DNA from: Saccharopolyspora kobensis
GTDB taxonomy: Bacteria; Actinomycetota; Actinomycetes; Mycobacteriales; Pseudonocardiaceae
Reading direction: 5' to 3'
Length of the DNA: 64,000 bases
Assembly (NCBI RefSeq): GCF_900108315.1
Contig: NZ_FNVB01000007.1
Span: forward strand, 248,001-312,000
The notes below the pieces were generated by a model. The model saw nothing but the letters and a program-made list of their open reading frames with translations. It was not told where the DNA came from and did not search any database. Within the stretch, counting starts at the first letter, position 1; each line of letters opens with the position of its first letter. Made by a program: the position numbers and the translations under genes. Shown here one piece after another: positions 18,006-26,891 of the stretch.

Positions 18006-18764
18006 TCACCAGACGGTGAAGCCGCCGTCGACGACCATGTTGCTGCCGGTGACGAAGCTGCTGGCTTCGGAGGCCAGGAACACCGCCAGCGGGCCGATCT
18101 CGCGCGGTTCGGCCACCCGGCCCATCGGCGTCTGCGCCAGCCACTGGGCGTACCACCCGGGTTGGGTGTCCTGGACGCCCTTGAGCAGGTCCGTTCCGGT
18201 GTAGCCGGGCGAGATGGAGTTGACCCGCACGCCGCGGCCGCCCCACTCGCCCGCCAGCGACTTGGTCAGCATGATCACCGCGGCCTTCGAGGTGTTGTAG
18301 TGCGCCTGCGGCTGCGGGTGGTTGGAGATCAGCCCGGACATCGAGGCGATGTTGATGATCGACCCCGATCCCTGCGCCAGCATCGCGCGGCCGACCTCGC
18401 GGCAGCACCAGAACACCGCGTCCAGGTTCAGCCCCAGCACGCGCCGCCACGATTCGTCCGAAGTGGACTCCGCGGGTTCGTTGCGCACGGTGCCCGCGTT
18501 GTGCACCGAGACGTCGATCCTGCCGTGCTCGGCCACCACGCGATCGACCAGCCCGGCCACCGCCGCCGAATCGGTGACGTCGACCTGCCGGAACTCGCCG
18601 CCGACGGCCTCGGCGGCCGCCTGCCCGGTCGCCGGGTTGATCTCGGCGATGACCACCCGCGCACCCGCGGTGCGCAGGGCCTTGGCGATCTCCAGCCCGA
18701 TGCCCTGGCCGCCACCGGTGACCAGAGCGACCTTGTCCTGCAACGAGAAGACGTCGTTGCCCAT
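18006..18764 (-). CDS. Short-chain dehydrogenase/reductase (SDR)
   Basis: 252 residues. NAD(P) motif TGGGQGIG (16-23), NAG motif in VSVHNAGTV, active-site Ser in IINIASMSG, and YNTSK with catalytic Tyr and Lys. It ends in the classical VDGGFTVW. Classical SDRs oxidise secondary alcohols, sugars or polyols, or reduce ketones; the sequence resembles polyol and gluconate dehydrogenases, but the substrate is not determined. It converges on gcdH across the AT-rich repeats and has 157 bases before the amidase gene on the same strand. Confidence 0.9.
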   Translation of the reverse strand: MGNDVFSLQDKVALVTGGGQGIGLEIAKALRTAGARVVIAEINPATGQAAAEAVGGEFRQVDVTDSAAVAGLVDRVVAEHGRIDVSVHNAGTVRNEPAESTSDESWRRVLGLNLDAVFWCCREVGRAMLAQGSGSIINIASMSGLISNHPQPQAHYNTSKAAVIMLTKSLAGEWGGRGVRVNSISPGYTGTDLLKGVQDTQPGWYAQWLAQTPMGRVAEPREIGPLAVFLASEASSFVTGSNMVVDGGFTVW

Positions 18765-18921
18765 CCGTCCCGCCTTTCCGCACGTCGTGATCCCGCCGCG
18801 ATTGTGCCGCCGCGCCCAGCCGAAGTGAACCAGCGATCGCCCACCGGGGCCAGGCGTCCCCGATCACCCGGCCATGCGTCGAGTTCGCGAGAAATCGACG
18901 TTCACCCGGGTGCCGGTGGGG

Positions 18922-20385
18922 TCAGCGGAGGAGGGGCGGGAGGATCCGGTGGGGCCAGTCGGTGGCCCGCTCGTAGGCGTGCGCCAGCTGGAGGAGGGAC
19001 CACTCCGCGTGGTTGCGGCCGATCAGCTGGACCCCCATCGGCAGGCCCGCCTCGTTGCAGCCGACCGGCAGGTTGGCCACCGGGTGCCCGGACAGCGTCC
19101 ACGGCGCCACCGCCTCCATCCAGCGGTGGTAGGTGTCCATCGAGCGGCCGCCGATCTCGTGCGGCCAGCGCTGCTCGGCGTCGAACGGGAACACCTGCGC
19201 GCTCGGCGCGAGCAGGAAGTCGTATTCGTCGAACAGCGCCGACACCGCCGCGTGCCACTCGTCGCGACCGGAGAGCGCGCGGCTGATGTCGGGCACCTGC
19301 AGCCGGTGGTAGTTCTCGATCTCGAAGATCAGCTCGGGTTTGAGCAGCGCGCGCTTGGCCGGGTCGTCGTAGAGCTCGGCGTGCTTGCGCCCGACGGTCC
19401 ACGACCGCCACAGCAGGAACGTCTCCCACGCCTGCTCGACCGGGAGCGGTTTGGCCACCGGCTCGACCGCGCAGCCGATCTCGCCGAAGGCGGCGAAGGA
19501 TTCCGCGCACAGCTCCAGCAGACCGGGCTCGGTGGCGAGATGACCGTCGAAGTCGCCGACCCAGCCGATCCGCACGCCGTCGAAGTCGTGGTCCAGCCGG
19601 CCGGCGAACAGCTCCGGGTCCTGCTCGATGCTCAGCGGCGCGCGCTCGTCCGGACCGGCCATCGTGGACAGCAGCATCGCCACGTCCCGCACCGTGCGGC
19701 CCATCGGGCCGACCACGGAGGGCGAGCTGAGGAAGCCCTCGGCCGGGATGCGCCCGAAACTGGGCCGCAGCGACACGATGTTGTTCCAGGCGGCCGGGTT
19801 GCGCAGCGAGCCCATGAAGTCGCTGCCGTCGGCGACCGGCAGCAGCCGCAGCGCCAGCGCCGCTCCGGCACCGCCGCTGCTGCCACCCGCGCTGCGCGTG
19901 GTGTCGTAGGGGTTGCGCGTCGTGCCGAACACCGGGTTGAAGGTGTGCGAGCCGAGGCCGAACTCGGGGACGTTGGTCTTGCCGATCACGATCGCGCCCG
20001 CTTCGCGCATCCGCTGCACGTGCAGCTCGTCGCGGTCGGCGATCGAGTCGGCGAACAGCGGCGAGCCCATCGTGGTGGGCAGCCCAGCGGCGTCGGAGAG
20101 GTCCTTGACCGCGATCGGGAAGCCGTGCATCCAGCCGCGGTGCTCACCGCGGTCGAGCTCCTGGTCGCGCCGCCGCGCCTCGTCGAGCAGTTCGGCCTCT
20201 TCGCGGCGGGAGACGATCGCGTTGACCTGCGGGTTGAACCGGTCGATGTGCGCGAGGTAGGTCTGCATGACCTCGACGCAGCTGACCTCGCGCCGGGAGA
20301 TCAGCCAGGACAGTTCGACCGCGTCGAGCAGCACCAGCCCGGGGATCTTCGAAGCGGGCAGTCCGGATCCGGGCGCTACCGACAC
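18922..20385 (-). CDS. Amidase signature family amidase
   Basis: 487 residues. The catalytic Lys is in IAVKDLSD, the nucleophile region reads SAGGSSGGAGAALA, and GSDFMGSLRNPA replaces the usual DTGGSIRxPA while keeping the cis-serine and arginine. It hydrolyses a carboxylic amide; members include aryl-acyl amidases, 6-aminohexanoate-dimer hydrolase and GatA, the last excluded by the lack of gatB/gatC. Start GTG at 20385 behind AGGAGG. Structured repeat copy 3 lies 75 bases upstream. It may be co-transcribed with the SDR gene downstream. Confidence 0.9.
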   Translation of the reverse strand: MSVAPGSGLPASKIPGLVLLDAVELSWLISRREVSCVEVMQTYLAHIDRFNPQVNAIVSRREEAELLDEARRRDQELDRGEHRGWMHGFPIAVKDLSDAAGLPTTMGSPLFADSIADRDELHVQRMREAGAIVIGKTNVPEFGLGSHTFNPVFGTTRNPYDTTRSAGGSSGGAGAALALRLLPVADGSDFMGSLRNPAAWNNIVSLRPSFGRIPAEGFLSSPSVVGPMGRTVRDVAMLLSTMAGPDERAPLSIEQDPELFAGRLDHDFDGVRIGWVGDFDGHLATEPGLLELCAESFAAFGEIGCAVEPVAKPLPVEQAWETFLLWRSWTVGRKHAELYDDPAKRALLKPELIFEIENYHRLQVPDISRALSGRDEWHAAVSALFDEYDFLLAPSAQVFPFDAEQRWPHEIGGRSMDTYHRWMEAVAPWTLSGHPVANLPVGCNEAGLPMGVQLIGRNHAEWSLLQLAHAYERATDWPHRILPPLLR

Positions 20386-20450
20386 GCTGCGTCCTCCTGT
20401 GCTGTTAGGGCCGTCCCTCGGTTCTTGTCGGTGATCACCCTACGTAGGTG

Positions 20451-20617
20451 GTCACCTGGCGGAGACTCCCTGGACTGCGGGAGCCCTCCCTCATGTATGT
20501 CCAAGACACGGCGGAAGGGTCCTCGCCGGGAAGCCTCCGAGGACCCGCCGGTGGTCGTCCTGCGCAGGTGGATGCAAGCGGCTGGCGCCGCTTCACAAGC
20601 GCGGACGGCATTCGCCG
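20451..20617 (-). repeat. Structured intergenic element, copy 3
   Basis: Core about 20460-20539. Outer arm CGGAGACTCCCTGG (20460-20473) pairs with CCGGGAAGCCTCCG (20526-20539), with two minus-strand G-U pairs and one plus-strand U-G. The inner stem CCCTCCC (20484-20490) pairs with GGAAGGG (20513-20519) with one minus-strand G-U. Two further hairpins match copy 2: AAGCGGC/GCCGCTT (20576-20593) and CGGC/GCCG (20606-20617). It lies between divergent amidase and MFS genes. This is the most diverged copy. Confidence 0.6.
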
Positions 20618-20703
20618 ACGGGCTCTTGTCGACCTTTCCGGTCGGTGGGGGCGCACGTCAACCGCCTGCCGGCCGCAGCGGTGGAGCAGAGGCGTACGTC
20701 ACG

Positions 20704-20716
20704 TTAGCGTTGCTAA
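20704..20716. promoter_or_regulatory. Candidate operator upstream of the MFS gene
   Basis: TTAGC (20704-20708) and GCTAA (20712-20716) form a perfect inverted repeat with a GTT spacer, 61 bases before the MFS start. It lies in a locally AT-rich patch. Nothing identifies the regulator. Confidence 0.3.
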
Positions 20717-20776
20717 AAACCATTCGGGTTTTCAGGCTGAGTTGACCAGACACCGCTCGGAGCCGAGGAGGGCGCA

Positions 20777-21934
20777 GTGGCAGCCGCCGGGCAGCAGCGG
20801 ACCGTCGGGACCGCACGAGTGCTCTCGTCGGTGGCCGCGGTGGTCACCGTCGGGGTGTTCCCGGTGTTCCTCGTAGGCGGTCTCGGCGTGCAGCTGCAGC
20901 AGGAGTTCGGCTTCGGCGCGGCGCTGCTGGGCGTCGGCGCGGCCGGGTTCTTCGGCGTCGCCTCGCTGTCGTCGCGGACGATGGGCTGGCTGGTCGAGCG
21001 GATCGGCTCCCGGCTGGGCATGCGGGTCGGCGCGCTGGGCAGCTCGGTTTGCCTTTTCGGGATGGCCGCCGCGCCCAACGCGGCCTGGCTGCTGGCGGTG
21101 CTGTGGGTGGCGGGCCTGCCCAACTCGCTGGCGCAGCCCGCGTCGAACCTGCTGATCGCGCAAGGGATCCCGGTTCACCGGCGCGGCATGGGCTTCGGCG
21201 TCAAGCAGTCCTCGATCCCGGCCGCCACGCTGCTGGCCGGCGTGGCGGTGCCCGCGGTGGCGCTGACCGTCGGCTGGCGCTGGGTGTTCGTGATCGCCGG
21301 CGCCATCGGCCTGGTCGCCGCGGCAGCGGTGCCCCGGCTGCCGGAAGCCGAGCGCACGCGGTCGGCCAGGGCCGCGAGCGGCGGGAGCGGACCGCGGCGC
21401 AGCGCGCTCCTGCTGCTGGCGATCTCCGGCGGCCTCGGGTCGGCCGCGGCCAACGCGCTCGGCGCGTTCGTCACCACCACGGCGGTCGAGGTCGGGTTCA
21501 GCCCGTCGGCGGCCGGGCTGGTGCTGTCGCTGGGGTCGGCGACCGGGCTGCTGATCAGGTTGTGCGCGGGGGTGATCGCCGACCGCCGGAACCCGGACCT
21601 GGTGCGGGTCATCTCCGGGATGCTGCTGATCGGCTCGATCGGCTTCGGCCTGATGGCCGTGCACTCGACGGTGGCGTTCCTGATCGGCGTGTCCATCGGG
21701 TTCGGCGCGGGCTGGGCCTGGCCGGGCCTGCTGAACTTCGCCGTCGCCAAGATCGCCCCGGACCGGGTGGCCAGCGCGACCTCGTTCACCCAGACCGGCA
21801 TCTACCTGGGCGGGAGCCTGGGGCCGCTGCTGTTCGGCCTGCTCGCCGAGCACGCCGGGCTGGGCGGGGCCTGGCTGGCGGCGGGTGCGGCGGCGATCGT
21901 CGCGGGGGTCCTGCTGCTGTTCATCCGCCGCTGA
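20777..21934 (+). CDS. MFS transporter
   Basis: 385 residues with about twelve hydrophobic helices. The cytoplasmic loop between helices 2 and 3 reads WLVERIGSRLGMRVG, a variant of the MFS A-motif, and the second half has GVIADRRNPD. The family places it near the CynX/NimT and YfcJ-like exporters, but the substrate is unknown. GTG at 20777 follows GAGGAGG at 20766-20772. Its 3' end overlaps the convergent methyltransferase gene by 14 bases. Confidence 0.87.
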   Translation: MAAAGQQRTVGTARVLSSVAAVVTVGVFPVFLVGGLGVQLQQEFGFGAALLGVGAAGFFGVASLSSRTMGWLVERIGSRLGMRVGALGSSVCLFGMAAAPNAAWLLAVLWVAGLPNSLAQPASNLLIAQGIPVHRRGMGFGVKQSSIPAATLLAGVAVPAVALTVGWRWVFVIAGAIGLVAAAAVPRLPEAERTRSARAASGGSGPRRSALLLLAISGGLGSAAANALGAFVTTTAVEVGFSPSAAGLVLSLGSATGLLIRLCAGVIADRRNPDLVRVISGMLLIGSIGFGLMAVHSTVAFLIGVSIGFGAGWAWPGLLNFAVAKIAPDRVASATSFTQTGIYLGGSLGPLLFGLLAEHAGLGGAWLAAGAAAIVAGVLLLFIRR

Positions 21935-22769
21935 CCGGCTGGACCGGGATGCGCGCGTCGACCGACTTGCGGGCCACCCCGCCGTAGAGCAGCCGGTACC
22001 GGTCCGACGCCGAGGTCGGCCGACCGGGATCGGGGCGCCAGTCGGCGAGGTCGGTGGTGCCCGGCGGCAGGATCTCGAAGTCGCCGAAGAGCTTGTCGAT
22101 CCAGCTGGTCTCCCGCGGGTGCAGCGGATCCGAGGTCTCGGCGTAGAAGTCGGCCAGCACCTGCACCGCCTCCGGCGCGTTAGTCCCGGTCACGTGCGAG
22201 ATCACCAGGTGGCTGCCCGGCACGAGGGCGTCCCGGTAGGTCTCCACCAGGCCGAGCGGATCGTCGGAATCCGGGACGAAGTGCAGCACCGAGGTCATCA
22301 GCAACCCCACCGGACGGCGCAGGTCGAGCAGCTCCCGGGCCTCCGGCGAGCGGAGGATCGCTTCCGGTTCGCGGCAGTCGGCCTGCAGGATGTCCGCGCG
22401 CGGTTCGCCGGCCAGCAGCGGTTTGCTGTGCGCGACGGTCAGCGGCTCGTTGTCCACGTACAGCACCCGGAAGTCGCGGGTGCGCCGCCGCGCCACCTCG
22501 TGCAGGTGCCCGATGGTGGGGATTCCGGAGCCCAGGTCGAGGAACTGGCGCACGCCGCGGGCCAGCAGGAACTCCACGGTCCGGCGCAGGAAGGCCCGGT
22601 TCTCCTGGTAGCAGCCGCCGATGCCGGGCAGTGCCTGCTCGATGCGCTCCGCGAAGCCGCGCTCCACGCCGAAGTTGTGCCCTCCGCCCAGGAAGGCGTC
22701 GTAGATCCGGGCGGCGGCGGGACGGACGATGTCCATCTCGCGCGGCGGCGACTTGCGCGTTTCGACCAT
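21921..22769 (-). CDS. SAM-dependent methyltransferase (DUF574 type)
   Basis: 282 residues. It begins with the family hallmark [18 protein letters not shown], then [18 protein letters not shown] as the SAM-binding motif (about 76-93), VLYVDNEP as the acidic strand-2 site, and TSVLHFVPD. This family is expanded in actinomycetes, often beside XRE/DUF397 regulators, and its substrate is not established. No such regulator is adjacent here. GGGGGAG precedes the ATG. It overlaps the MFS gene tail to tail. Confidence 0.88.
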   Translation of the reverse strand: MVETRKSPPREMDIVRPAAARIYDAFLGGGHNFGVERGFAERIEQALPGIGGCYQENRAFLRRTVEFLLARGVRQFLDLGSGIPTIGHLHEVARRRTRDFRVLYVDNEPLTVAHSKPLLAGEPRADILQADCREPEAILRSPEARELLDLRRPVGLLMTSVLHFVPDSDDPLGLVETYRDALVPGSHLVISHVTGTNAPEAVQVLADFYAETSDPLHPRETSWIDKLFGDFEILPPGTTDLADWRPDPGRPTSASDRYRLLYGGVARKSVDARIPVQPVSGG

Positions 22770-22915
22770 GGACTCCCCCTTCTCGCTGGAATCGTACAGT
22801 AGTCAACCATCAACGCAGAGTGTTCAGGGCCTGCTCGCGCGCCGCTCTTGCTGATCGTCGGGCGCGCATATCACGATGGGTCCTTCGTGACCCGCGTTTC
22901 TCCCAGGAGGTGCTC

Positions 22916-23995
22916 GTGACCGACGTCCGCGCGGTGGTGGCGACAGGCAAGGGCAGGCCGGTCGAGGTGGTGACCATCGACGTCCCCGACCCCGGCCCCG
23001 GTGAGGCGGTGGTCCGGGTGCAGGCCTGCGGGGTGTGCCACACCGACCTGCACTACCGCGAAGGCGGCATCAGCGACGAGTTCCCGTTCTTGCTCGGCCA
23101 CGAGGCGGCCGGTGTGGTCGAGCAGGTCGGCGAGGGCGTCGAGGACGTGCGGCCCGGCGACTTCGTGGTGCTGAACTGGCGCGCGGTGTGCGGGACGTGC
23201 CGGGCGTGCAAGCGCGGCCGGCCGCAGTACTGCTTCGCCACCCACAACGCGGCGCAGCCGATGACGCTGGACGGCAAGCCGCTGTCGGCGGCCCTGGGCA
23301 TCGGCGCGTTCGCGGAGAAGACCCTGGTGCACGCCGGGCAGTGCACCAAGGTGGACCCGTCGGCCCGCCCGGCGGTGGCCGGGCTGCTCGGCTGCGGCGT
23401 GATGGCCGGGATCGGCGCGGCGGTCAACACCGGTGGTGCCGGGCCGGGCGATTCGGTGGCGGTGATCGGCTGCGGTGGTGTCGGTGACGGCGCGATCGCC
23501 GGGGCGGCGCTGGCCGGGGCGCGCCGGATCATCGCCGTGGACCGCGACCCGAAGAAGCTCGACTGGGCGCGGGAGTTCGGCGCCACGCACGTGATCAACG
23601 CCGCCGAGACCGATGCGGTGGCGGCGATCCGGGAGCTCACCGGCGGTTTCGGCGCCGACCTGGTGATCGACGCGGTCGGCAGGCCCGAGACGTTCCAGCA
23701 GGCCTTCTACGCGCGGGACCTGGCGGGCACGGTGGTGCTGGTCGGCGTGCCCACGCCGGAGATGAAGCTGGAGCTGCCGCTGCTGGACGTGTTCGGCCGC
23801 GGCGGTGCGGTGAAGTCCAGCTGGTACGGCGACTGCCTGCCGGAGCGCGACTTCCCGATGCTGGTGGAGATGTACCAGCAGGGCAGGCTGCCGCTGGAGA
23901 AGTTCGTCAGCGAGGAGATCGCGCTGGACGGGGTGGAGGAGGCGTTTGCGCGGATGGAACGCGGCGAGGTGCTGCGCTCGGTGGTGGTCTTCTGA
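22916..23995 (+). CDS. mscR: S-(hydroxymethyl)mycothiol dehydrogenase
   Basis: 359 residues, zinc-dependent class III alcohol dehydrogenase fold. Catalytic zinc ligands lie in ACGVCHTD and GHEAAG; four structural zinc cysteines are in [15 protein letters not shown]; the NAD motif is [12 protein letters not shown]. It oxidises the mycothiol-formaldehyde adduct to the formyl thioester. The one-base overlap (TGATG) with a metallo-hydrolase gene is the arrangement seen in mycobacteria and related actinobacteria, which supports the call over an ordinary alcohol dehydrogenase. GTG at 22916 follows AGGAGG. Confidence 0.88.
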   Translation: MTDVRAVVATGKGRPVEVVTIDVPDPGPGEAVVRVQACGVCHTDLHYREGGISDEFPFLLGHEAAGVVEQVGEGVEDVRPGDFVVLNWRAVCGTCRACKRGRPQYCFATHNAAQPMTLDGKPLSAALGIGAFAEKTLVHAGQCTKVDPSARPAVAGLLGCGVMAGIGAAVNTGGAGPGDSVAVIGCGGVGDGAIAGAALAGARRIIAVDRDPKKLDWAREFGATHVINAAETDAVAAIRELTGGFGADLVIDAVGRPETFQQAFYARDLAGTVVLVGVPTPEMKLELPLLDVFGRGGAVKSSWYGDCLPERDFPMLVEMYQQGRLPLEKFVSEEIALDGVEEAFARMERGEVLRSVVVF

Positions 23996-24624
23996 TGGCC
24001 GCGCGCATCGACCACACGACGACCTCGGGCACGTTCTCGCTGGACGGCCAGACCTTCGACGTCGACAACAACGCCTGGGTGGTCGGCGACGACGCGGAGT
24101 GCGTGGTCATCGACGCGCCGCACGACGTCGAGGCCATCCGCGCGCTGGTCGGCGACCGCGAGGTGCGGGCCGTGCTGTGCACGCACGCGCACGACGACCA
24201 CGTGCGCCGGGCACCGGAGCTGGCCGAGGCGGTCGGCGCGCCGATCCTGCTGCACCCCGACGACATGGTGCTGTGGCGCCTGACCCACCCGGAGCGCGAG
24301 CCCGACGGGGAGCTGGCCGACGGTCAGGTCGTCGAGGTCGGCGGGATCGGCCTGCGCGTGCTGCACACGCCCGGGCACGCGCCGGGCGCGGTGTGCCTGC
24401 ACTCGCCGGAGCTGGGCGTGGTGTTCACCGGTGACACGCTGTTCGCCGGCGGGCCCGGTGCGACCGGGCGGTCCTATTCGGACTTCGGCACGATCACCGA
24501 GTCCATCCGGGACCGGTTGCTGCCGCTGCCGGCGGACACCGAGGTGCGGCCCGGGCACGGTGAGAGCACCACGATCGGCGCGGTGCGGCCGCAGTTCGAC
24601 GAGTGGGTCGCGCGCGGTTACTGA
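23995..24624 (+). CDS. Metallo-beta-lactamase-fold hydrolase (glyoxalase II-like)
   Basis: 209 residues. The metal motif is THAHDDH (about 61-67), then HTPGHAPG, VFTGDTLFAGG and RPGHGEST, the full zinc-ligand set of glyoxalase II-type enzymes. Its start overlaps the mscR stop by one base, so the two are coupled. It probably hydrolyses the S-formylmycothiol made by MscR, or another mycothiol thioester. The role is inferred from the pairing, not from the fold alone. Confidence 0.88.
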   Translation: MAARIDHTTTSGTFSLDGQTFDVDNNAWVVGDDAECVVIDAPHDVEAIRALVGDREVRAVLCTHAHDDHVRRAPELAEAVGAPILLHPDDMVLWRLTHPEREPDGELADGQVVEVGGIGLRVLHTPGHAPGAVCLHSPELGVVFTGDTLFAGGPGATGRSYSDFGTITESIRDRLLPLPADTEVRPGHGESTTIGAVRPQFDEWVARGY

Positions 24625-24780
24625 TCGTCGCGGCCCGAGCACGGGGTAGGGTCCCCGGTTACCACTTTCGGCGGATGAAGCTGCGCGGTGCAGTGCGCAC
24701 GATCTTGTCCGTGAGCGGCGACCGGGCCTGCTCACGGTTGGCATCGCGAGCAGATCCGCACACCGCGTGAGGCAGGTCCG

Positions 24781-26013
24781 ATGGTCGATCATGCGCTGAG
24801 CCGCACCGCGGCGGCCGAACCGGCGACGGGCCTGTGGCCCTGGGTCGTGGCGCACCGCGCGGTGCTCGGGGACATCGGCTTCGTGCTGGTGCTGTCGGTG
24901 GCGCACGGCTTCGACCTGTCCATCGGCGAGCACCCGCCGTGGATGGACTGGTGGTGGCCGCTGCTGGTGAGCGTGCCGGCCACCGCGATGCTGGTGCTGC
25001 GGCGGCGGATGCCGTGGACGGTGCTGCTGGTCATGCTGGTGGTCACCGTCGCGCTCACCCTGCTCGAGCTCTACATCGGTGGCCTGAACCTGGCGATCCT
25101 GATCGCGATCTACTCGGTCTGCGTGCGCGGTTCGCTGACGGTGTCGGTGGTGGCCGCCTCGCTCGCGATGATCTTCCCGGTCACCCAGATGATCGTCTAC
25201 GAGCTGACGCCGGTGGAGAGCTTCCTGCGGATCACCGGCGGGGTGGTCAACCTGGTGATGGTGGTCGGCTGGGCGCGCGCGATGCAGGTCGGCAGGCGGC
25301 GCGCGGCGCAGCTGGAGCAGACGCTGACGATGCTGGACGAAGCGCGCGATCAGCTGGCCGCGGACGCGGCGGCCGTCGAGCGGGCGCGCATCGCGCGGGA
25401 GTTCCACGACATCGTCTCGCACAACCTGTCGGTGGTGGCGCTGCGCGCGGGCGTCGCGCGGGCGCTCATCGACCGCGACCAGGAGCACGCGCGGCAGACG
25501 TTGCAGGAGCTGGAGCAGAGCTCGCGCGGCGCGCTGGGGGAGATGCGCAACCTGCTCAACGCGCTGCGCGACCGCAACGCCGCCGGGCAGGACCCGATGG
25601 ACTGGCAGCCGACGCCGGGGCTGGACGGGGTGGACGCGCTGGTCCACTCGGTGCGGGGCGGTCAGGTGGAGTGGCGGTTCGAGCGGCGCGGTCAGATCCG
25701 CGAGCTCGGCTCCGGCGTCGAGGTGACCGCCTACCGGATCGTGCAGGAGGCGATGACCAACGTGCTCAAGCACGCGGGCTCCGGGCGGGCGCGGGTGCTG
25801 CTGGACTACGGGGCGAGCGCGCTGCGGATCGAGGTGACCAACCACCTCGGTGCCGGGGAGGTACCGCCGGTGTCCCATTTTTCCGGACATGGGCTGATCG
25901 GTCTGCGGGAACGCGTTGCGCTGCTGGGCGGAACATTGACCGCACATCCGATTTTGAACGGATTTCACCTTGAAGCCGTGCTACCGTGCGCGGAAAATTC
26001 GGACCTGGCCTGA
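24781..26013 (+). CDS. Sensor histidine kinase (NarL/DesK class)
   Basis: 410 residues. About six N-terminal transmembrane helices (25-165) and no large extracellular domain, then HisKA_3 with phospho-acceptor His209 (IAREFHDIVSHNLS) and a HATPase domain with RIVQEAMTNVLKHAG and GHGLIGLRERVALLG. It signals to the response regulator gene 37 bases downstream. The stimulus is unknown; the membrane-embedded sensor resembles kinases that respond to envelope or membrane state. The 156-base gap upstream shows no clear feature. Confidence 0.92.
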   Translation: MVDHALSRTAAAEPATGLWPWVVAHRAVLGDIGFVLVLSVAHGFDLSIGEHPPWMDWWWPLLVSVPATAMLVLRRRMPWTVLLVMLVVTVALTLLELYIGGLNLAILIAIYSVCVRGSLTVSVVAASLAMIFPVTQMIVYELTPVESFLRITGGVVNLVMVVGWARAMQVGRRRAAQLEQTLTMLDEARDQLAADAAAVERARIAREFHDIVSHNLSVVALRAGVARALIDRDQEHARQTLQELEQSSRGALGEMRNLLNALRDRNAAGQDPMDWQPTPGLDGVDALVHSVRGGQVEWRFERRGQIRELGSGVEVTAYRIVQEAMTNVLKHAGSGRARVLLDYGASALRIEVTNHLGAGEVPPVSHFSGHGLIGLRERVALLGGTLTAHPILNGFHLEAVLPCAENSDLA

Positions 26014-26050
26014 ATCGGAACTGGGCCGGCCCGGAGCAAGGAGGCCCCGC

Positions 26051-26746
26051 GTGGAAACAGAGGACACGACTGTCCTGGTGGTCGATGACCAAGCGATGAT
26101 CCGCGCGGGCCTGGTAGCGCTGCTGTCGAACGAGCCGGGCCTGCGGGTGCTGGCCGAAGCGGCCGACGGCGACGCGGCGCTGGCCGCGGTGCGCCGACGC
26201 CGTCCCGACGTGGTGCTGATGGACGTGCGCATGCCAGGCAAGGACGGCATCAGCGCCGCCGCGGACATCATCGCAGAGACCGGCGGCACCACGGCAGTGA
26301 TCATGCTGACGGTGCACGACCTGGACGAGTACGTCTACGCCGCGCTGCGCGCCGGTGCCAGCGGCTTCCTGCTCAAGGACGCGACCCCGGAAGACCTGGT
26401 CAAAGCCGTCCGCACGGTCGCGGCTGGAGAAGCGCTGCTGGCCCCGCGCGTCACCAAGCGGCTGCTGCAGCGCTTCGCCGCGCTCGGCGTCCGCGACGCG
26501 CGCAGCGAGCTCGCCGTGCTGACCGAGCGGGAGCTGGACGTGCTGCTCGAAGTGGCCAGGGGCGGCTCCAACGCCGAGATCGCGCGCAACCTCGGCCTGG
26601 CCGAGCTGACCGTGAAATCGCACCTGTACCACGTGATGCAGAAGCTGCACCTGAGCTCGCGGACCCAACTGGTGATCACCGCGTACGAAACCGGCCTGGT
26701 CTGCCCGGGCCAGGACAACAACAACCTCCGCCGCGCCTCCGCGTGA
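26051..26746 (+). CDS. NarL/LuxR-family response regulator
   Basis: 231 residues. Receiver domain with acidic pair VVDDQ (11-13) and phosphorylated Asp58 (LMDVRMPG); LuxR-type helix-turn-helix at the C-terminus with LTERELDVLLEVARGGSN and LAELTVKSHLYHVMQKL. GTG at 26051 has AAGGAGG at 26038-26044; an in-frame ATG farther upstream lies inside the kinase gene and is less likely. Partner of the sensor kinase. The target is not visible; autoregulation or nearby transport genes are possible. Confidence 0.92.
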   Translation: METEDTTVLVVDDQAMIRAGLVALLSNEPGLRVLAEAADGDAALAAVRRRRPDVVLMDVRMPGKDGISAAADIIAETGGTTAVIMLTVHDLDEYVYAALRAGASGFLLKDATPEDLVKAVRTVAAGEALLAPRVTKRLLQRFAALGVRDARSELAVLTERELDVLLEVARGGSNAEIARNLGLAELTVKSHLYHVMQKLHLSSRTQLVITAYETGLVCPGQDNNNLRRASA

Positions 26747-26760
26747 GGCGACGTGAGGTG

Positions 26761-26803
26761 ATTTCAATTGAAATTGGACGTGCGATTTCAATTGAAATCG
26801 CAC
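26761..26803. repeat. AT-rich double palindrome, copy 3
   Basis: ATTTCAATTGAAATTGG (26761-26777), spacer ACGTGCG, then ATTTCAATTGAAATCGCAC (26785-26803). Same 24-base centre spacing and the same spacer theme as the two copies near 17.9 kb. It follows the response regulator stop by 14 bases and precedes the next gene by 88 bases. Confidence 0.7.
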
Positions 26804-26891
26804 GAGTTCCCCCGCGGTCGGGTGTGTCGGGGTGCACGGAGCGCCACCCCGGCCTGCGGCTCGGGAGGCGGCGACGGGGTCTAATGGGGAC

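Noticed and set aside
24625-24780. Possible riboswitch or regulatory RNA before the sensor kinase gene
   Set aside because: GC-rich short pairings are present, but no conserved riboswitch motif or convincing nested structure could be drawn.
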